The position numbers and the translations under genes are program-made. DNA of 64,000 nt, from NCBI GenBank assembly GCA_031287565.1, contig JAITSS010000069.1, positions 1 to 64,000 of the forward strand, in the 5' to 3' direction. Origin of the DNA: Desulfobulbaceae bacterium (GTDB taxonomy: Bacteria > Desulfobacterota > Desulfobulbia > Desulfobulbales > Desulfocapsaceae). Below, in pieces: positions 53,901 through 61,712 of the stretch (position 1 is its first letter; each line of letters opens with the position of its first letter). Under the pieces are notes generated by a model. It ran no database searches and had not been told where the DNA came from. It worked only from the letters and a program-made list of their open reading frames with translations.

Positions 53901-55279
53901 ATTTCTCTGATGATCGACGCGCTTTCCTTGGCCCAGAAAAGCAGGCCGTTTTCCATCATCTTGACCGTCTTTGCCGTCGCCGTTTTGCCGTAGACGGCGG
54001 CGGTCTCTTTGGGGTCAACCCAGTAGGCGAGCAGCAAGAGGAAAAAGACTTCGAAAGCCGGTCGGTCAGTTCGCAATTTGACGTGACGTTGGTCAAAAAT
54101 GGAATTCCGGACATCTGTTTGTTCCGACAAAAACAGACTCAGCGGATTGCCGACCATGCCGTTGCCGGATTCCCGGATGAGATCGATAAGCGTGAGGATT
54201 TTTTTGCGCGGCGCGGCGGCCCACAGCAGGAGCAGGGGGTGAAAAACGCCATAAGGGTGAAGCCAGATGGCTTTTCGTTTGCCAAGGGCCAGGCGAAGTA
54301 TTTTCAGGCCGCTTTCCAAGCTGGAAAGGGCCTTTTCATACTCGCCGCGGGCGAGCGCCGCCCAGGCGAACAAGGGCGCGGATTGCGGCGCGGTGGTGAC
54401 AATTTTCGGTTTGAATATGTCCGGGGGCGTAAAAACCCGGTCTTCTTCGAGTAGGCGTAAGAAGAGAAGTCCCTGCAAAATATGGTTGTCGGGATCACGC
54501 GATACCGCCTGTTCGAGAGCGGCGTTGATGGTTGCGCGCCATCCGCCGTCCTCGCCGAAAAAAATCGCCGCATGGTAGAGGACCCTCGCCACTGTGTCGG
54601 GCGGCAGGGTGAACAGAATCGTTTGCTCAAATGGGTTGAAGAGGATTCCCACCAGGGCCGACATGGTGCCGCCAAAGCGCTCGTTATTGTCGGCGCTCTC
54701 CAGCAATTCCTGAAAGGTGTGCGTATTGCCCAGGTACAGAGCGAAACGCAGCTCGCGCAGAAAATGTTCACGACTCTTGAAGCTCTGTTTGTGGCTCCAT
54801 ATCATCGTTGTGTACGGACTGAGTTCTGTCACCTCCTGGCGCAGCCGACCAAGACGCGGATATTCCTTGAGACGTATCGCCTCGCGGATCAGCAACTCGA
54901 CGATGAGCGGATGACAACGCCAGATCACCTGCTTACGGTTTATGGACTCGTTTTCGATCAGGCCGAGTTGTTTCCATCTCTCAAAGGATTCGCCGATTCC
55001 CCCTATCATGCTTGGCAAAGCCTTCCATTTTTCATCAGGATGGCCGAGCGCTTCCATGGCTCTTCCAACAACGCGATTGATGGCGGTGATGTTGGTTTCG
55101 CTACAAAAAACCGCCATAATCCGGCAGGCTCGCCGCTCCCGCTCTGGCAGGGCGTCATAAAGCCGCATCAGGGTTTCGCGCGCTTTATCCGGACAGGCTG
55201 GACGCGGCTCTTCGATGGTTTCCGGCGCGGTTTGCGGGGCGGCGTCGGGGAACAGCGGCAGTTGTTTGATTGCTTTCAT
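50945..55279 (-). CDS. Very large SNF2-family helicase with winged-helix/helical-repeat N-terminus
   Basis: 1444 residues from ATG 55279; an in-frame TTG at 55321 would add 14. The C-terminal third (about 970-1440) is a complete SNF2/RapA-type motor: [14 protein letters not shown] near 1000, a DEAQ box in [12 protein letters not shown] near 1095, [32 protein letters not shown] near 1280, [40 protein letters not shown] near 1340-1375. The first 130 residues look like a winged-helix domain; about 150-450 is helical and TPR-like; about 500-950 is unassigned. The motor translocates on double-stranded DNA. It ends 86 bases before flhB and its upstream region consists of IS debris, close to recB and a Septu pair, which suggests a defence or repair role. 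Confidence 0.88.
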   Translation of the reverse strand: [1444 protein letters not shown]

Positions 55280-55391
55280 TGACGTGTCGTTTGTGGGTTT
55301 TTTTGGCGAAAATTTTGCCAAAGTTTTTCCCGGTTACAGATAATTTGGTGATGTTATGGAATGGTTATACAAAAATTTTAATTATTATGTA

Positions 55392-55424
55392 ATTGACGAA
55401 AATCAATAACGAGGTGGAATATGG
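55392..55424 (+). repeat. 33-bp direct repeat, copy 1 (left end of IS1-like element)
   Basis: Identical to 55570-55602. In the second copy it leads into the insA fragment and carries the GAGGTGG ribosome site and ATG. Confidence 0.8.
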
Positions 55425-55455
55425 CTGATGTTATGGAATGGTTGAAGAGTAATTT

Positions 55456-55557
55456 TATAGTAAACGGCATAAATAATCGTGCTTGAAATATATTTGATGG
55501 TATTGCTCCACCAATTAAATCTCGAAAGTGGCACAATTCATAATGTCGTTTACTATA
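55456..55557. mobile_element. MITE-like miniature element with terminal inverted repeats
   Basis: 102 bp with 15-bp ends: TATAGTAAACGGCAT at 55456-55470 against ATGTCGTTTACTATA at 55543-55557, one mismatch. Its right part (from about 55500) matches the end of the insA fragment at 55776-55821, so it is an internal deletion derivative of the same IS1-type element. No clear target duplication; only ATTT is seen on both sides. Confidence 0.65.
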
Positions 55558-55598
55558 ATTTGTGATATGATTGACGAAAATCAATAACGAGGTGGAAT

Positions 55599-55820
55599 AT
55601 GGTTTATATCAAAGTATTATGTCCGCATTGCGGAAGTGATGATATTGTTTTCCATGGTAAAAATACGAAGGGCAAGTAGAGGTTATTGTGTCGAAATCCA
55701 GAATGTTCACACAAGATATTTCAGCTTGGTTATGCTTACAAGGTCTGCCAGCCTGAGATAAAACAACAAATTATTGATATTGCTCCACCAATTAAATATC
55801 GAAAATGGCGCAACTTATAA
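55599..55820 (+). pseudogene. insA: IS1-family transposase InsA remnant
   Basis: The frame starts MVYIKVLCPHCGSDDIVFHGKN and continues past an in-frame TAG at 55677-55679 (where a Gln codon would be expected) into RLLCRNPECSHKIFQLGYAYK, CQPEIKQQIIDIA. These are the zinc-finger and QP...QIIDM hallmarks of InsA of IS1-family elements. After IIDIA the sequence jumps to PPIKYRKWRNL and stops, so the HTH part of InsA and all of InsB are deleted. GAGGTGG precedes the ATG. It is inactive. Confidence 0.82.
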
Positions 55821-56034
55821 TATTGATTTTACGTAATTCTTTTTTCGTAATTTACCAGATTTAAGTGGTGGATCAATAGTAAGATTGCAAAAGATACCGG
55901 CGATATATTCCGCTCCAGCATGGCCAAGGCCAAGCCAATGCCCAGAATTTGAATCGGGACTTCGCTGATATCAGAGAATTTTTGAGGAAACTCTGAGGCA
56001 ATGCGACCATAAACCGATTCGCGGCCTCTTCCCC

Positions 56035-59000
56035 TCACCGCCGTTCCCCCAATAAATCGGTCAGGCGCTCAAGTTTCGCCAAGTCGGGCTTAGTGGCGAA
56101 GACGCCCGCGCCGGGCCGATCGTGGCGCATTCCACGCACAAAAAGGTAGTATACGCCAGCGAAATCACGTTCATAATTGTAGTCTCGTTGTTGCCAGGCA
56201 AGCCAGCGATGGGCGGCCAGCGTGTAGAGCCAGTATTGCAGGCCATAATTATGTTCGGCCATAGCCTGGACAAGGGCTTGCCGACGGTAATCGGCCTGAC
56301 AGCCGCCGAGGAAATTGGTTTTGTAGTCGAGGATATAATATTTGTTGCGGTATCGGCAGAAAAGATCAATAAAACCGGTCAGATAACCGGAAATTGGCAA
56401 GCCGGACACCGGCGATGCGGCTTCCTCGTCAGCCAGAATTGCGCTGATTTCTTCCGGTTTAATTTTTCTCATGGCGAATGACCACGGCATTTCTTTCATG
56501 AATTCACCGGCTTGCAAATCAGCCAGCCGCCAGCCGTCGTCGCTTCGCCCGCCCTGAGAGTCGATGCTTGGCAGTGATGTAGTAACGATTTCACCCAGTA
56601 ATTCCGCCACGTCTTCCGCCCGATCTTCAAGGCCGAACAGGGTGGATTGTTGCCTGGCCAGTGTCTGGATATGCTCCGGTGGCGCGGCGAAATCCATCAT
56701 ATCGAGGCAGGCATGAATCAGATTGCCGAAACGTCTTCCTTTTGGCAAAGAGGGCAGAGCGATCTTCGCCGTTGATTCCCCCGGAGCCTGATGAGCTTCA
56801 CTGTTGCTAGGAAGATCGGACAATTGGTCCGGCTCGTTGTCGGGAGCGTCGTCGCCGCGGCGGGCCAGTGAAGAAAAGCTCGCCACCTGCCACGAGCGGT
56901 CGAATTGGCCGTGAAAAACGCGGGCGGCGGCGTCTTGGCCTTCTTCCTCGTTGCGCGTGGGTATCGGCGTGTCGCTCCGCTCCGCTTCTTCCGCCGTCAC
57001 CCCGGTTTTCTCCTGGCTACGCGCCAAAAAGAGCCGCCGCATGGTCGCGCCTGTGGGTTCTTCTTCTTCGCTCGCCAGCAGATAACAAAAAGGCGAGCGC
57101 GGCGCCGCCAGCGCATCATCGGCAAAGAGCGGCCAGAACACCACGTATTGTAGCTTCGCTCTTGTCAGGGTTACGTAGAGCAGGCGCAATTCTTCGGCGT
57201 GTTCCTCGGCGGCGGCTAGGCGCAGGGCCTCGTCGAATCGCGGTGAGCCGAGGTCTACCACCGTTTGTCCGGCATCGTGACAGGTGACTTGCGCCGGATT
57301 TTTTCGCTCCATCGCGCCTCGCCACAGCGACGGGCAGAAGACGATGGGAAATTCCAGACCTTTGACACCGTGCATGGTCAGGATTCGCACCGATTTTCTG
57401 TCGCTTTCAAGACGCAATTCATACTCTTCGCCGCTGCCTTCGTTGCGGCGCGCCGCCAGCCATTCTAGGCATTCGCCGATACCAGCGCCGCGCTCGTTTT
57501 CCAGCACGGCGAGCAATTCAGTCAGGTGCAAAATGTTGGCGATACGCCGTTCAAAGCGCGGAAGAACACGCAAATACCGATACACGGCTTCGCCGGAAAG
57601 CAGGGAATGGATCGCCGATTCCGCTCCCTCCGCCAGCCAAGTCCGCTGGTAGCCATACCAGCGTTCCAGCCTTGCGGCCAACATATCTTCATTTTCCTCG
57701 CTAAAGAGAGTCGCCAGTTCCACCCCATTCAATCCGAACCAATCACAGGCCAGGGACAAACGCAGGGACGCCGCATCGCCCGGCGCGGCGACGGCGGTCA
57801 GAATCGCCAGCAAATCCTGACATTCTTGGCTGGAAAAAATCGAAACCCGGCTGTCGAGCGAGGCGGCGACGCCGACTTCGGCCAAAGCCTGGGCCATTGC
57901 TTCGGCTTCGGCATTGGTCCGGGTTAGGACGGCGATATCGTCGGCAGTGATCAAGCGATTGATTTCCTGGCCATTATTCTGGTATTTATAGACCACTGGT
58001 TTGTTGGGATCGAGCAGGTCGATGATTTGTCGCAGGCAGTCGTCGCGCAGGGTGGCCGCGATTTTTTCCTGACTCTTTTCTCCTGTTTTCAGCCGCGCCA
58101 GGCGATAGCGACAAACCGGCAATGGCTCGCCGTTGCGCCACAGCGAGCCGTCGGCCTCGGCGCGGGCGGCTTCCGCCGGTTGAAAAGCGATCTGTTCCTC
58201 ACTGAAAAAAAACGGTCTGGACCGCCCGGAAAAGAGTCGGTTGATTTCAGCCGTCAAAAGCGGATGCGAGCGAAAATTTTTTGTCAGGGAAAGATGCCGG
58301 TTCGCCGCTTTGGCCGCCTGAAAATACGAGAAAATATCCGCGCCGCGAAAGCGATAAATGGCCTGTTTCGGGTCGCCGATGAGATAAAGATAGTGTTCGC
58401 CGGTCGCAAATAACCTGGCAAAAATACGCCACTGCCAGATGTCGGTGTCCTGAAATTCATCAATGAGCGCCATTCGGTAGCGTTCACGCAATTCTGAGGT
58501 TAGGTTTCGCTGCGCGCCGTCATTGTGGTCGGCGCAGGCGGCATGAGCCAGGCGACGGGTCAGCTCGTTGAATGAAACCTGGCCTTCGCGGCGGAGCCTG
58601 GTGGCGGTTTCTCGGCGCATAAATATGGCCAGGTTAAGGCGCAGAGCCAGGAGAAATCGGCTGGACGCCCGCGTTAGGTTGTCAACCGGCGCGTCAGCGA
58701 GTGGCTTCAATGTGGCGAGGAAATCGGCTTTCTTCTGGTCGCCACGCATTTTCTGGCCGTTGATTAGGCCGAACAGGCCGCTTTCAGTCAGCCACGGGAA
58801 AAATTGTTCTGGCCAGGCATCCATGCCATTGGCAAAATCTGTCAGGCATTGTCGGCCTTCGTGCCACTTTTCAGAGAATTCTTTCTTGAAATATCCGGCG
58901 CTTATCGCTTTTTCGAGCGCGGCTAGCAATCCCTTGGCCCGCTGTCGCCACCACAAACCAAAGGCGGCGCGGGCGGCTTCCAATTCCTGGCATGATTCGT

Positions 59001-59616
59001 CAAGAGAATCATTGTCAGGGCGAATGGCGCCGTCTCCGTCCAAGGCCACCGCGATACTCATCGCAAGCGCCTGCGGGTCGGCGTATTTTCTGGTCGCCAC
59101 CGAGGCGATCCAGGCTGGCAACGGATAAACGCTTTGTCGCCAGAAATCCTCGGCGATTTCACGACGGCATTCTTTTTCGTCAGCGAGTTCGTTGTCAGGC
59201 GGTTCGCCGCAGGCCAGAGCGTGTTCCGCCAGCGTCTTCTGGCAAAAACCGTGGATGCTGCTGATTTCCGCTCGGTCGATATCGCGCAAAGCCAGACGAA
59301 TGGCCGCCCGCGATTTCTCGATATTTTCAAGATTATCACGCCAAGCAATTAAAATATCGTCATAATTTCCCTCTTCATAAGCCAAGGCCGATTGCGCCTG
59401 GCGCAGGCGGTGGCGCACGCGCTCACGCAATTCTTCGGTGGCGGCCCGCGTGAAGGTGACGACGAGAATTTTTTCCAACGGGATGAACAGTTCGGCTACC
59501 GCCCGCAATACCAGCATGGCGATAGCGAAAGTTTTGCCGGACCCGGCGCCGGCTTCGATCAGATTGACGCCGGTCGTGAGATGTTCCCGCGCGACATCAA
59601 AATTATGACCAATCAT
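56035..59616 (-). CDS. recB: RecB-like exonuclease V beta subunit (UvrD/Rep helicase plus nuclease)
   Basis: 1193 residues, close to E. coli RecB (1180). The helicase core has LIEAGAGSGKTFAIAMLVLRAV (19-40), LVVTFTRAATEELRERV (about 51-67), ALIDEFQDTDIWQWRIF (about 382-398), LIGDPKQAIYRFRGADIFSYF (about 407-427) and RILTMHGVKGLEFPIVF (about 746-762). The C-terminal PD-(D/E)XK nuclease shows GFIDLFCRYRNKYYILDYKTNF near 1083-1104, with the catalytic Asp and DYK. RecB works with RecC and RecD to unwind and degrade broken DNA and load RecA. Neither recC nor recD is adjacent: upstream is a methyltransferase gene, downstream is IS debris. An AddA-like single-partner system is less likely, as the motif order and length fit RecB. 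Confidence 0.9.
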   Translation of the reverse strand: MIGHNFDVAREHLTTGVNLIEAGAGSGKTFAIAMLVLRAVAELFIPLEKILVVTFTRAATEELRERVRHRLRQAQSALAYEEGNYDDILIAWRDNLENIEKSRAAIRLALRDIDRAEISSIHGFCQKTLAEHALACGEPPDNELADEKECRREIAEDFWRQSVYPLPAWIASVATRKYADPQALAMSIAVALDGDGAIRPDNDSLDESCQELEAARAAFGLWWRQRAKGLLAALEKAISAGYFKKEFSEKWHEGRQCLTDFANGMDAWPEQFFPWLTESGLFGLINGQKMRGDQKKADFLATLKPLADAPVDNLTRASSRFLLALRLNLAIFMRRETATRLRREGQVSFNELTRRLAHAACADHNDGAQRNLTSELRERYRMALIDEFQDTDIWQWRIFARLFATGEHYLYLIGDPKQAIYRFRGADIFSYFQAAKAANRHLSLTKNFRSHPLLTAEINRLFSGRSRPFFFSEEQIAFQPAEAARAEADGSLWRNGEPLPVCRYRLARLKTGEKSQEKIAATLRDDCLRQIIDLLDPNKPVVYKYQNNGQEINRLITADDIAVLTRTNAEAEAMAQALAEVGVAASLDSRVSIFSSQECQDLLAILTAVAAPGDAASLRLSLACDWFGLNGVELATLFSEENEDMLAARLERWYGYQRTWLAEGAESAIHSLLSGEAVYRYLRVLPRFERRIANILHLTELLAVLENERGAGIGECLEWLAARRNEGSGEEYELRLESDRKSVRILTMHGVKGLEFPIVFCPSLWRGAMERKNPAQVTCHDAGQTVVDLGSPRFDEALRLAAAEEHAEELRLLYVTLTRAKLQYVVFWPLFADDALAAPRSPFCYLLASEEEEPTGATMRRLFLARSQEKTGVTAEEAERSDTPIPTRNEEEGQDAAARVFHGQFDRSWQVASFSSLARRGDDAPDNEPDQLSDLPSNSEAHQAPGESTAKIALPSLPKGRRFGNLIHACLDMMDFAAPPEHIQTLARQQSTLFGLEDRAEDVAELLGEIVTTSLPSIDSQGGRSDDGWRLADLQAGEFMKEMPWSFAMRKIKPEEISAILADEEAASPVSGLPISGYLTGFIDLFCRYRNKYYILDYKTNFLGGCQADYRRQALVQAMAEHNYGLQYWLYTLAAHRWLAWQQRDYNYERDFAGVYYLFVRGMRHDRPGAGVFATKPDLAKLERLTDLLGERR

Positions 59617-59672
59617 GGAGGCGTATCGTACATGAAAGAGGGTGGTGACGGTTCAGTTTGAATTTCTACAAA

Positions 59673-60509
59673 TCATAGTGATTTCGGCATCTTTCGCGCC
59701 GCCAGACAATAGCCGTAGCCACGGTCGCCGCTGTAAAAAACCCGTTGCAGACGACTCATAAATCCCAACACACTATACGGTGTAAAATGGCTGAAACGCC
59801 AATCTAATTTGCGGTCGATGCCGCTTTCCAGGGTGCGCTCGTGTTTGGTCAGGGATTTTTTGGCTGAGAATTTGCGTCGGTGCAGCAGAAGATTGACCAG
59901 CGGTTGCAGAATATTGGTGAATGGATAGCCAAAACAGTAAATATTCAGCGGCTCCAGGCCACAATCAGCGCAGAGTTCGATAAGCTGGGCTTTTTCGTAG
60001 CGGCGGACATGGCCGGCGTAGTCATCGACATGGTTCCAATATTTTTCGTGCGCGGGCACTGAAAGAAAGAGAACGCCGCCGGGTTTCAGGACATTGGTCC
60101 ATCCGCGTAGGGCCGCTGCGTCGTCTTCGATATGTTCTAACACTTCATATAGGCCGATATAATCGAAAAATTCGCTATCATTTTTATCAATTTTCGCTTT
60201 AATTTCGATTCTTTTTTTGTCGGTATTAAAAACATCATCGACCAAAGCCAGCGCGTCTTGGTTCAGGTCGTGCGCCGTCGCCTGGCAGCCGCGACGATAG
60301 GCTTCATAGGCGAAGACGCCGGTGCCGCAGCCGATTTCCAGATAGCGTGGCCGCGACTCGGCGTCGGGCGAGGGAATGTATGTATCCATCAGGTCGAGGA
60401 TGGCGCGCCGACGAAAGGTCTGGCCGACGCCGGGAACGATGTGGTATTTGGCGCAACGCACGCCGCCCAGGGCGTCGTTGTAGGTGAAGAGTTCCTCTGG
60501 TTTTGTCAT
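59673..60509 (-). CDS. Class I SAM-dependent methyltransferase
   Basis: 278 residues. Motif I is YLEIGCGTGVFAYEAYRRG (about 56-74); acidic motif II is ATAHDLNQDALALVDDVF; later motifs are FDYIGLYEVLEHIEDDAAALRGWTNVLKPGGVLFLSVPAHEKYWNHVDDYAGHVRRYEK (about 113-171). The His-rich segment after motif IV and the C-terminal basic region (about 215-278) resemble UbiG/COQ5-type or lipid/glycan methyltransferases. The substrate is unknown. It is divergent from a UPF0104-type membrane protein gene and upstream of recB, 56 bases apart, so both may share a transcript. Confidence 0.85.
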   Translation of the reverse strand: MTKPEELFTYNDALGGVRCAKYHIVPGVGQTFRRRAILDLMDTYIPSPDAESRPRYLEIGCGTGVFAYEAYRRGCQATAHDLNQDALALVDDVFNTDKKRIEIKAKIDKNDSEFFDYIGLYEVLEHIEDDAAALRGWTNVLKPGGVLFLSVPAHEKYWNHVDDYAGHVRRYEKAQLIELCADCGLEPLNIYCFGYPFTNILQPLVNLLLHRRKFSAKKSLTKHERTLESGIDRKLDWRFSHFTPYSVLGFMSRLQRVFYSGDRGYGYCLAARKMPKSL

Positions 60510-60658
60510 GCCGTTTTGTTGGTGAATGGGAAAATTTTTGCTGGATAAGGCCGCGACGCCTGGCTACCATACGAAAGTTTTATCCGTCCGACAAGGAGCG
60601 CGGACGAAAAACCGGGTGGAAATCCCACCTGTGTTGCTTGGGTAAAGGTCAAAAAATC

Positions 60659-61591
60659 ATGCGCATTCCCTATCTGAAAATCGCAGGCGGCCTGCTGATG
60701 CTGGTTTCGCTTATTTTTATAGTCAGAAAAATTCTTTTTTTCGACCTCGATTTTGGTCGTTTGCTACTTTGGCGCAATCTGACGGCATTCACTTCGGCGC
60801 TTTTGGGCGCGGTGGCGATTGTCGTCATCGGCGCGGCCATCTGGCGAAATTTTCTGTCTTTTTTCGCCGATATGCCGGTGTCCTTCGCCCCAGCCTTTTC
60901 GACATTCGCCAGGGCGAATTTGGCCAAATATCTGCCGGGCAATGTCGCCCATTATGCCGGGCGGCAGCTTTTCGGCGCGGCTCTGGGCGTGAAGCAGCGG
61001 CATCTCGCCCTGGCTTCGCTTCTTGAAGCCTTGTGCGCGGCGGCGGCGGCCCTGATTTTGTCGGCGCTTTTAGCGGGTGGCGACGCGCCGACGCTCGTCT
61101 CCCGCTATAACCTGAATATAAAATGGAGTGTATTGGCGGCGGTTTTGGCAACGGGCGCGGTTGTTGTTACTATGACCATTATTTTTGCCAGGAAAAAGAT
61201 TTATGATACCCTTGGGCGTCTTGTCGCGATGGCGGGATTTTATCGGATATGCGGCGTCAATATTCTGTTGACTATGGTTAATTTACTGGTTATTGGCGGC
61301 ACCCAGACCATTCTGTTTCATGCCTTGGGCGATGCGGTTTCGCCGCCGCCGACCCTGGCCATTATGACCGCCAGCGTGGTGTCCTGGTTTATCGGCTATA
61401 TCGCGCCAGGCGCGCCCGGCGGCATCGGCGTGCGCGAGGCGGTGTTCACGCTGATGCTCGCGCCATTTTATAACGAACAAACTGTGCTTTTAGCGGCGGT
61501 GGCGCAGCGTCTGTTTCTCGTCTTTGGTGATGTGCTGGCCGCGCTCCTTGCCTGCCTCACACAAAGAGCTTATGCAGCGGCAAGTGTCTGA
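60659..61591 (+). CDS. UPF0104/LPG-synthase-like integral membrane protein
   Basis: 310 residues with about eight membrane helices. ANLAKYLPGNVAHYAGRQLFGAALGVKQRHLALASLLEALCAAA (about 90-133) and SWFIGYIAPGAPGGIGVREAVFTLML (about 242-267) are the hallmarks of the AglD2/UPF0104 family related to the flippase domain of lysylphosphatidylglycerol synthase. Such proteins are linked with polyprenol or lipid-linked sugar handling. Divergent from the methyltransferase gene, it may belong to the same lipid- or glycan-related function. ATG 60659 follows GGTAAAGGTC; the open frame reaches further upstream but has no membrane-protein character there. Confidence 0.82.
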   Translation: MRIPYLKIAGGLLMLVSLIFIVRKILFFDLDFGRLLLWRNLTAFTSALLGAVAIVVIGAAIWRNFLSFFADMPVSFAPAFSTFARANLAKYLPGNVAHYAGRQLFGAALGVKQRHLALASLLEALCAAAAALILSALLAGGDAPTLVSRYNLNIKWSVLAAVLATGAVVVTMTIIFARKKIYDTLGRLVAMAGFYRICGVNILLTMVNLLVIGGTQTILFHALGDAVSPPPTLAIMTASVVSWFIGYIAPGAPGGIGVREAVFTLMLAPFYNEQTVLLAAVAQRLFLVFGDVLAALLACLTQRAYAAASV

Positions 61592-61712
61592 GAAAATGAC
61601 CGAGCGCCTCGCCGCCAGGCTTCCCGGCGCGGCCAAAGTGGATAATAATGCGCGGGGCGGCTGGTCGGCTGGGCCAGGCTGCTTGCTTGTGGATTGAAGC
61701 AAAGGGAAATAC

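Larger units (their letters stand above)
55322..56034. other. A/T-rich graveyard of IS1-family fragments
   Basis: About 700 bases much richer in A/T than their surroundings. Direct repeats are TGATGTTATGGAATGGTT at 55349-55366 and 55426-55443, and a 33-bp repeat at 55392-55424 and 55570-55602 (starting ATTGACGAAAATC, ending GGAATATGG). A third related pair is about 44 bp at 55500-55544 and 55776-55821. All belong to one decayed IS1-type element and its deletion derivatives. No intact transposase exists. From 55829 to 56034 nothing recognisable remains. Confidence 0.75.

Noticed and set aside
55829-56038. 69-residue minus-strand frame whose GTG overlaps the recB stop
   Set aside because: The overlap is of the coupled type, but the product matches nothing I know, including RecD, and it ends in IS debris. 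It may be a remnant; there is not enough to call a gene.
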